Under the pieces are notes generated by a model, which was given only the letters and a program-made list of their open reading frames with translations, did not search any database and was not told the DNA's origin. Shown one piece after another: positions 13,749 to 18,640 of a stretch of 18,640 nucleotides of DNA. Position 1 is the stretch's first letter; each line of letters begins with the position of its first letter. The DNA comes from Campylobacteraceae bacterium UBA1877 (GTDB lineage: Bacteria > Campylobacterota > Campylobacteria > Campylobacterales > Campylobacteraceae). Position numbers and translations under genes: made by a program. The DNA lies in assembly GCA_002352945.1 (NCBI GenBank), contig DDHL01000046.1:4575-23214 (forward strand), given 5' to 3'.

Positions 13749-14303
13749 ATGCGTGAACTTAACGCCAGTGATAAGCGTTATATTCTAGAATCAATTCGTA
13801 ATGTACCCGATTATCCAAAACCGGGTATTCAATTTAAAGATATTACAACACTTCTAAATAATGCAAAAGTTTTTAATTTCCTAATGGATCACTTGACAGC
13901 GCGCTATGAAGATATGAAATTAGACTATATCGCTGGCATAGAATCTCGCGGATTTATCTTTGGAGCCGCACTAGCTGCAAGACTTAGGAGTCGGTTTGTA
14001 CCCATCCGAAAACCAGGAAAGCTTCCCTATACAACAATTAGCGAAAAGTATTCGCTAGAGTATGGGGTTGATGAGGTTGAATTGCATATTGATGCTTTCC
14101 AAAGCGAAATTGATAATCCAAGAGTTTTACTCATTGATGATTTGATTGCAACTGGCGGCACAGCAAATGCGGCTGTAAGTCTTATCAATAAAGCTGGTGC
14201 CCAGTGCGTTGAAGCTTGCTTTATTATAAACCTTACTGCTCTTCAAGGGGATTTGCTCATTCAAAAAAGCACTCCAGTGTATTCGGTTTTGGAGATTGAT
14301 TGA
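13749..14303 (+). CDS. apt: Adenine phosphoribosyltransferase
   Basis: Purine salvage enzyme converting adenine and PRPP to AMP. 184 residues. Visible are [18 protein letters not shown] (16-33), the [17 protein letters not shown] segment (63-79), KPGKLPYTT (88-96), and the PRPP-binding [17 protein letters not shown] (126-142). ATG with AAGGA five bases upstream. Its TGA overlaps the trpB ATG by one base. Confidence 0.97.
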   Translation: MRELNASDKRYILESIRNVPDYPKPGIQFKDITTLLNNAKVFNFLMDHLTARYEDMKLDYIAGIESRGFIFGAALAARLRSRFVPIRKPGKLPYTTISEKYSLEYGVDEVELHIDAFQSEIDNPRVLLIDDLIATGGTANAAVSLINKAGAQCVEACFIINLTALQGDLLIQKSTPVYSVLEID

Positions 14304-15508
14304 TGTATATTCCAAAGCCATCTTCATATGATCCAGACACCAATGGACATTTTGGTATTTTCGGAGGCCGGTATGTGCCAGAGACTCTCATGCCAATACT
14401 TATTGATCTTAACAAAGCTTACGAAAGCTTACGATTTGATCGTGATTTTTGGCAAGAGGTTAACCACTATTTAAAAGAGTATGTTGGACGCCCAAGTCCT
14501 TTATATTTTGCTCAAAATCTATCCAATGAACTTGGTGCCCAAATCTATCTTAAACGTGAAGATTTAAACCATACGGGAGCACACAAGATTAACAATACTA
14601 TCGCTCAAGCTCTTCTTGCAAAACGTTTGGGTAAAAAAAGAGTTATTGCAGAAACCGGAGCCGGACAACACGGAGTAGCCACTGCAACAGTAGCTGCTCT
14701 GTTGGGATTAGAGTGTGATGTATTTATGGGTGAAAAAGATGTGCAACGCCAATCTTTAAATGTATTTGGCATGAAACTTCTTGGAGCAAGAGTTCATCCT
14801 GTAAAAAGCGGAAGTTGCACATTAAAAGATGCAATGAATGAAGCTATTCGCCACTGGGTAACCCACGCTCGAGATACTTTTTATGTTATTGGAACAGTTG
14901 CCGCACCCCATCCATATCCTATGATGGTACGCGATTTTCAAGCCATTATTGGATTTGAGGCAAAGGCGCAGCTTCTATCGGCCACAGGAAAACTTCCAGA
15001 TTTTGTTATTGCATGTATAGGTGGTGGAAGTAACGCCATTGGAATTTTTAACCACTTTTTAAATGAAGATGGAGTTCGCTGCATCGGAATTGAAGCTGGC
15101 GGCCTAGGTTTAGAAACTCAAAAACATGGTGCAAGTCTCCAAAAAGGATCTCCTGGGGTTTTGCATGGTCAGATGAGCTATCTTCTCCAAGATGATGATG
15201 GACAAATTCTTGAAGCCCACTCTATTTCGGCTGGACTTGACTATCCTGGCATAGGACCAGAGCATGCTTACTTAAAAGATTTAGATGCGGTAAGCTATGA
15301 GAGTGTAACAGATAAAGAGGCGCTAGATGCATTTGTTTGGCTGAGTCAAAAAGAGGGAATTATCCCCGCATTTGAAAGCGCCCATGCGGTGGCATACTTG
15401 AAAAAAATGGACCCTAAAATTCGAGAAAATGCCCTTATCGTAGTAAATCTCTCAGGACGAGGCGATAAAGATATGCTTCAAGCGCAATCCTTATTAGAGT
15501 TTAATTAG
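14303..15508 (+). CDS. trpB: Tryptophan synthase beta subunit
   Basis: PLP enzyme that joins indole and serine to tryptophan. 401 residues, canonical TrpB1 length. [11 protein letters not shown] (20-30), the Schiff-base lysine in HTGAHKINN (K95), [14 protein letters not shown] (116-129), and the glycine loop GGGSNAIG (240-247) are intact, so it should be active. ATG 14303 overlaps the apt stop (TGATG) and has GGAG eight bases upstream; a TTG one codon earlier is unlikely. There is no trpA or other trp gene next to it: apt lies before and dedA after. The partner TrpA must be encoded elsewhere, or the enzyme works on indole alone. Confidence 0.96.
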   Translation: MYIPKPSSYDPDTNGHFGIFGGRYVPETLMPILIDLNKAYESLRFDRDFWQEVNHYLKEYVGRPSPLYFAQNLSNELGAQIYLKREDLNHTGAHKINNTIAQALLAKRLGKKRVIAETGAGQHGVATATVAALLGLECDVFMGEKDVQRQSLNVFGMKLLGARVHPVKSGSCTLKDAMNEAIRHWVTHARDTFYVIGTVAAPHPYPMMVRDFQAIIGFEAKAQLLSATGKLPDFVIACIGGGSNAIGIFNHFLNEDGVRCIGIEAGGLGLETQKHGASLQKGSPGVLHGQMSYLLQDDDGQILEAHSISAGLDYPGIGPEHAYLKDLDAVSYESVTDKEALDAFVWLSQKEGIIPAFESAHAVAYLKKMDPKIRENALIVVNLSGRGDKDMLQAQSLLEFN

Positions 15509-15516
15509 GAGATTGC

Positions 15517-16101
15517 GTGGAAGCAACTTTTATTCAGTGGGTTAGTACTTACGGCTATTTAGTCTTATTTGTATGGTGTATTTTAGAGGGCGAAACCGCC
15601 CTTGTCACAGCAGGTATTTTTGCCCATACAGGAGATATGAATTTAATTTTAGCCATCTGTATAGGCGCACTTGGGGGAGTTGCTGGAGATCAATTCTATT
15701 TTTATATTGGACGTACCAATAAAAACTACATATACAAAAAGCTCAATAAGCAAAGGCGTAAATTTGCCATTGCCCATATGCTCTTGAAGCAGCATGGCAA
15801 AAAAATTGTCTTCTTGCAGCGCTTTTTGTATGGTTTGCGAGTAGTTGTACCAGTATCTGTTGGCTTAACTCGCTACAATTGGGGCAACTATATACTCATA
15901 AACTCAATTAGCTCTTTAACTTGGGCTACACTTTATTGTGCAAGTGCATGGTTTTTTGGAAATGAGATTTTAACCTTGGTTACTTATGCAAAAACCCATT
16001 GGTATTTTTCACTTCCATTAATTGCACTCTTTATTGGAAGCATAGTATACTTTTTTCACAGTGTGGAAAAACATATTTTAATTTTACGGAGCAGAAGATG
16101 A
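15517..16101 (+). CDS. DedA-family (VTT domain) membrane protein
   Basis: Polytopic membrane protein of 194 residues. DedA proteins are half-transporter-like; some recycle undecaprenyl phosphate or phospholipids across the membrane. Family marks are the acidic ILEGETALVTAG (22-33), the GDQFYFYIGR segment (57-66), and the reentrant-loop FLQRFLYGLRVVVPVSVG (99-116, with R102, R108 and P112). GTG start with AGGAG five bases upstream, the AG of which comes from the trpB TAG stop. The stop overlaps the pepA ATG (ATGA). The lipid substrate is not predictable from sequence. Confidence 0.92.
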   Translation: MEATFIQWVSTYGYLVLFVWCILEGETALVTAGIFAHTGDMNLILAICIGALGGVAGDQFYFYIGRTNKNYIYKKLNKQRRKFAIAHMLLKQHGKKIVFLQRFLYGLRVVVPVSVGLTRYNWGNYILINSISSLTWATLYCASAWFFGNEILTLVTYAKTHWYFSLPLIALFIGSIVYFFHSVEKHILILRSRR

Positions 16102-17510
16102 ATATAGATATTTTACCATTATCAAAAACACCAGAAGATACAAGACTTTTTTTCCTCAATAGTGAAAATTTTGAAACTTTTGAATACAAAAAGGAGCTTG
16201 AACATCTTGGATTTAAGCCCCAAAGTGAAGCGGGAGTTTATCTGCCCCATCACGATTGTGTCTGTGTTGGATGTGAAGACTTTAGTGATGAAGAGATTCG
16301 AATAGCATGCGCAAAAGCGTGGGAAGTGCTAAAGCCCACAAAATGCACAAAGCTAAGCGTAGCTATTAAAGAGCCAATTTCCATCGAGGCTGTTGTTGAG
16401 GGTTTTGAACTATCAAGTTATAGTTTTGACATGTATAAGTCCAAACCAGAAAAGTCTAACATTACAACCTTAACTCTTTATACAGACTTAAAAGATGCCA
16501 AAGAGAGAGTTGAAAAATCTCAAATTATTGCATCATGCACAAATAGTACAAAAAATATTGTAAATACAATTCCAAATGAATACACTCCAGAGCGCATGGC
16601 CCAAGATGCAAAGGCTTTAGAGGAGATTGAGGGCATTACATGTAAAGTTTATGATGAAACTTACTTAGCCCAAGAGAAGATGGAAGCGTTTTTAGCTGTT
16701 AACCGCGCAAGTTGCCACCCTCCTCGTTTAATTCACCTTACCTACACCCCAAAAACTGAAGCCAAAAAAAGAGTTATTTATGTGGGCAAAGGCTTAACTT
16801 ACGATAGTGGTGGATTGAGTTTAAAACCAAGCGAACACATGGTAACAATGAAGGCAGATAAAAGCGGAGGTGCAGCTGCAATCTCCATTCTAAAAGGCGC
16901 TGCACTTTTAAAGCTTCCTTTTGAAGTTCATGCAATAATCGGAGCCACCGAAAATATGATTGGCTCAAATGCTTATAAGCCAGATGATGTGCTTGTTGGG
17001 ATGAATGGAACCACAATTGAGGTTCGAAATACAGATGCAGAGGGCCGTTTAGTTTTAGCTGATTGTCTTTGCTATGCACAACGATTTAATCCCGATTTAC
17101 TAATAGATTTGGCAACTTTAACAGGAGCTTGCGTCGTTGGAGTTGGAGAGTATACAACCGGAGTTATGGGGCACAATAAAGCGTTAATGCAAGAGCTTCA
17201 TGAAGCTGCACAAAAAAGTGGCGAAAACACTAATAGCCTCTTTTTTAACCGCCATCTTAAAAAACTGCTCAAAAGCTCAGTAGCCGATATTTCAAACACT
17301 GGCTCATCTCGATACGGAGGAGCTATAACCGCTGGATTGTTTTTAGATCACTTCATTAATGAAGAGAATAAAAACAAGTGGCTTCACCTTGATATTGCAG
17401 GTCCAGCATATGTTGAAAAACCTTGGGGCTATAACCAAGCAGGTGCTAGTGGGGCTGGTGTGAGAATGAATTTATATTGGCTTTCTCAAATGGCCAGAAA
17501 GGAAGACTAA
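16098..17510 (+). CDS. pepA: Leucyl aminopeptidase (M17)
   Basis: Two-metal cytoplasmic aminopeptidase that removes N-terminal residues from peptides. 470 residues. The N-terminal macro-like domain (about 1-150) is divergent; the catalytic domain has VGKGLTYDSGGLSLKP (K231, D236), MKADKSGGAAA (D254), and the signature NTDAEGRLVLAD (311-322; D313, E315, R317). GGAG six bases upstream of ATG 16098 sets the start; the frame is open further back inside dedA but in another reading frame of that gene. It overlaps dedA by 4 nt and ychF by 1 nt. A TTACATGTAA core occurs at residues 180-183 of the coding sequence. Confidence 0.96.
   Translation: MNIDILPLSKTPEDTRLFFLNSENFETFEYKKELEHLGFKPQSEAGVYLPHHDCVCVGCEDFSDEEIRIACAKAWEVLKPTKCTKLSVAIKEPISIEAVVEGFELSSYSFDMYKSKPEKSNITTLTLYTDLKDAKERVEKSQIIASCTNSTKNIVNTIPNEYTPERMAQDAKALEEIEGITCKVYDETYLAQEKMEAFLAVNRASCHPPRLIHLTYTPKTEAKKRVIYVGKGLTYDSGGLSLKPSEHMVTMKADKSGGAAAISILKGAALLKLPFEVHAIIGATENMIGSNAYKPDDVLVGMNGTTIEVRNTDAEGRLVLADCLCYAQRFNPDLLIDLATLTGACVVGVGEYTTGVMGHNKALMQELHEAAQKSGENTNSLFFNRHLKKLLKSSVADISNTGSSRYGGAITAGLFLDHFINEENKNKWLHLDIAGPAYVEKPWGYNQAGASGAGVRMNLYWLSQMARKED
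16636..16645 (+). repeat. TTACATGTAA palindrome inside pepA
   Basis: Perfect 10-bp core, context CATTACATGTAAAGTT, encoding Ile-Thr-Cys-Lys. The left flank differs from the intergenic consensus; it may be chance. Confidence 0.6.
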
Positions 17511-18610
17511 TGGGTCTTGGTGTTGGAATTGTGGGCTTGCCAAATGTGGGAAAATCAACTACATTTAATGCCCTTACAAAGGCTCAAAATGCTGAATCGG
17601 CAAATTATCCGTTTTGTACAATTGAACCCAATAAAGCAATTGTTCCCGTACCTGATTCTAGACTTGGCAAGCTTGCTCAAATCGTAAATCCAGAACGAAT
17701 CCAACACTCAACAATCGACTTTGTTGATATAGCCGGGCTCGTTAAAGGAGCAAGCAAAGGCGAAGGACTTGGCAATCAATTTCTCTCAAATATTCGCGAA
17801 GTAGAAGTTATACTCCACATGGTACGATGCTTTGAAGATGAAAACATTACCCATGTTGAAGGCGCAATTGACCCATTAAGAGATATTGAAATTATTGAGG
17901 GTGAGCTTATTTTATCAGACATCCAACAGCTTGGAAAAAAGATTGAAAAGCTAACCCGCCAAGCAAAGGCCGATAAAAATGCAAGGGCAGCTTTAGACTT
18001 AGCCAATGAGTTAGCTGCCCATTTAGACAATCTTGAGCCAGCAAGTACTTTTGACAATAAAGATAATCCCCATTTCCAAGCTCTCAATAAGGAGCTTCGA
18101 TTCCTATCAAATAAGACAATTATTTATGGTGCAAATGTTGATGAAGATGGCTTGCTTGAAGATAATAAACACGTTCTTACCCTAAAAGAGCATGCAAAAA
18201 AAGTCGGAGCAGATGTCATAAAACTTTGCGCTAAGATTGAAGAGGAGATGGTAGCACTCGAAGAGGAAGAGGCGGCAGAATTTTTAAATGAGCTAGGAGT
18301 AGAAGAGTCGGGGCTAGAAAAGATTATACGTACCGCTTTTGAAAAACTTGGTCTTATTAGCTATTTTACTGCTGGAGTTAAAGAGGTTCGAGCTTGGACA
18401 ATTAAGCGCGGCTGGAGAGCTCCAAAGGCAGCCTCTGTTATTCATAACGATTTTGAAAAAGGCTTTATTAAGGCTGAAGTTATTAGTTACGAAGATTTTA
18501 TTGCCTTTAAAGGCGAAGCCGGTGCTAAAGAGGCTGGCAAAATGCGATTAGAGGGTAAAGATTACATCGTTCAAGATGGAGATGTGATGCACTTTAGATT
18601 TAATGTGTAA
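17510..18610 (+). CDS. ychF: Ribosome-binding ATPase YchF (Obg/OLA1 family)
   Basis: Obg-related P-loop protein that prefers ATP and binds ribosomes; in other bacteria linked to stress and redox responses. 366 residues. G1 is GLPNVGKST (9-17), G3 DIAGLVKGASKGEGLGNQFL (73-92), and the atypical G4 NVDE (209-212) replaces the guanine-specifying NKxD, consistent with adenine preference. A coiled-coil stretch lies at about 135-175 and a TGS domain at the C-terminus (from about 282, SYFTAGVKEVRAW). ATG 17510 overlaps the pepA stop (TAATG) and has AAGGA six bases upstream. Confidence 0.97.
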   Translation: MGLGVGIVGLPNVGKSTTFNALTKAQNAESANYPFCTIEPNKAIVPVPDSRLGKLAQIVNPERIQHSTIDFVDIAGLVKGASKGEGLGNQFLSNIREVEVILHMVRCFEDENITHVEGAIDPLRDIEIIEGELILSDIQQLGKKIEKLTRQAKADKNARAALDLANELAAHLDNLEPASTFDNKDNPHFQALNKELRFLSNKTIIYGANVDEDGLLEDNKHVLTLKEHAKKVGADVIKLCAKIEEEMVALEEEEAAEFLNELGVEESGLEKIIRTAFEKLGLISYFTAGVKEVRAWTIKRGWRAPKAASVIHNDFEKGFIKAEVISYEDFIAFKGEAGAKEAGKMRLEGKDYIVQDGDVMHFRFNV

Positions 18611-18618
18611 AACTCCTT

Positions 18619-18640
18619 TTACATGTAAGCTTACATGTAA
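18619..18640 (+). repeat. Double TTACATGTAA palindrome after ychF
   Basis: Two perfect TTACATGTAA cores (18619-18628 and 18631-18640) separated by GC. Together they form one 22-bp perfect palindrome centred on AAGCTT, starting 9 bp after the ychF stop. The window ends here, so the array may continue. Confidence 0.85.

Noticed and set aside
17776..18087. 103-codon frame antisense to ychF, and similar antisense frames in hemL, folD and pepA
   Set aside because: Shadows of strongly conserved genes with no independent signals.
1..18640. tRNA, rRNA, CRISPR array, prophage, transposase, toxin-antitoxin or defence genes
   Set aside because: Looked for in gaps and gene products on both strands; none found. 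Gaps other than 2000-2391 are too short or show only promoter-like sequence.

Overview
The window looks like an A+T-rich chromosome segment of a flagellated member of the Campylobacterota (epsilonproteobacteria), probably an environmental or vent-type relative rather than a host-adapted Campylobacter or Helicobacter. The reasons are the protein sequences, the order hemL - c-type cytochrome - folD - lepB with an MFS gene and a small membrane protein nearby (recalled from Campylobacter, not searched here), and a flagellar sigma-54 promoter of the form TTGGAAC-N5-TTGCTT, which is typical of this group. Genus assignment is inference.

Layout. (1) 1-1999, minus strand: the 5' part of leuD, then, read in transcription order, azlC-azlD-lysE, a likely branched-chain/basic amino-acid export operon. 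(2) 2000-2391: a gene-free stretch holding the azlC promoter, a degraded cluster of dispersed repeats and two copies of a short palindrome. (3) 2392-4144, minus strand: flgF/flgG2 and flgG, distal rod genes behind a clear sigma-54 promoter, followed by a possible 29-codon membrane peptide. (4) 4257-7985, plus strand: rpoD (primary sigma factor), a degenerate PAS/kinase-like protein and a fosmidomycin-resistance-like MFS carrier. (5) 7948-10420, minus strand: a monohaem cytochrome c, then hemL, an AtpZ-like protein and an acidic-loop membrane protein; the last gene overlaps the MFS gene tail to tail. (6) 10507-18610, plus strand: folD, lepB and an M50 site-2 protease; rpiB, a coiled-coil membrane protein, a possible 24-codon membrane peptide, apt, trpB, dedA, pepA and ychF. 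Nearly all junctions in (6) are 1-14 nt overlaps or very short gaps, so the genes are probably co-transcribed and translationally coupled.

How the genes work together. Most of the window is housekeeping: transcription initiation (rpoD), leucine and tryptophan synthesis (leuD, trpB), haem and one-carbon metabolism (hemL, folD), protein secretion and intramembrane proteolysis (lepB, M50 protease), purine salvage (apt), pentose phosphates (rpiB), peptide turnover (pepA) and ribosome-associated ATPase (ychF). The flagellar pair is under sigma-54 and faces away from rpoD.

The most unusual signal is not a gene. A palindrome with core TTACATGTAA (often CTTTACATGTAAAG) occurs seven times, mostly at gene or operon boundaries, and the copies usually carry the same flank (AGCTTTACATGTAA) when read in the direction of the adjacent gene. 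A 10-bp word of this composition would be expected well under once in 18.6 kb. It has the look of a genome-wide iterated element or a regulator/nucleoid-protein site. I saw no rRNA, tRNA, CRISPR array, prophage, transposase or obvious defence system.
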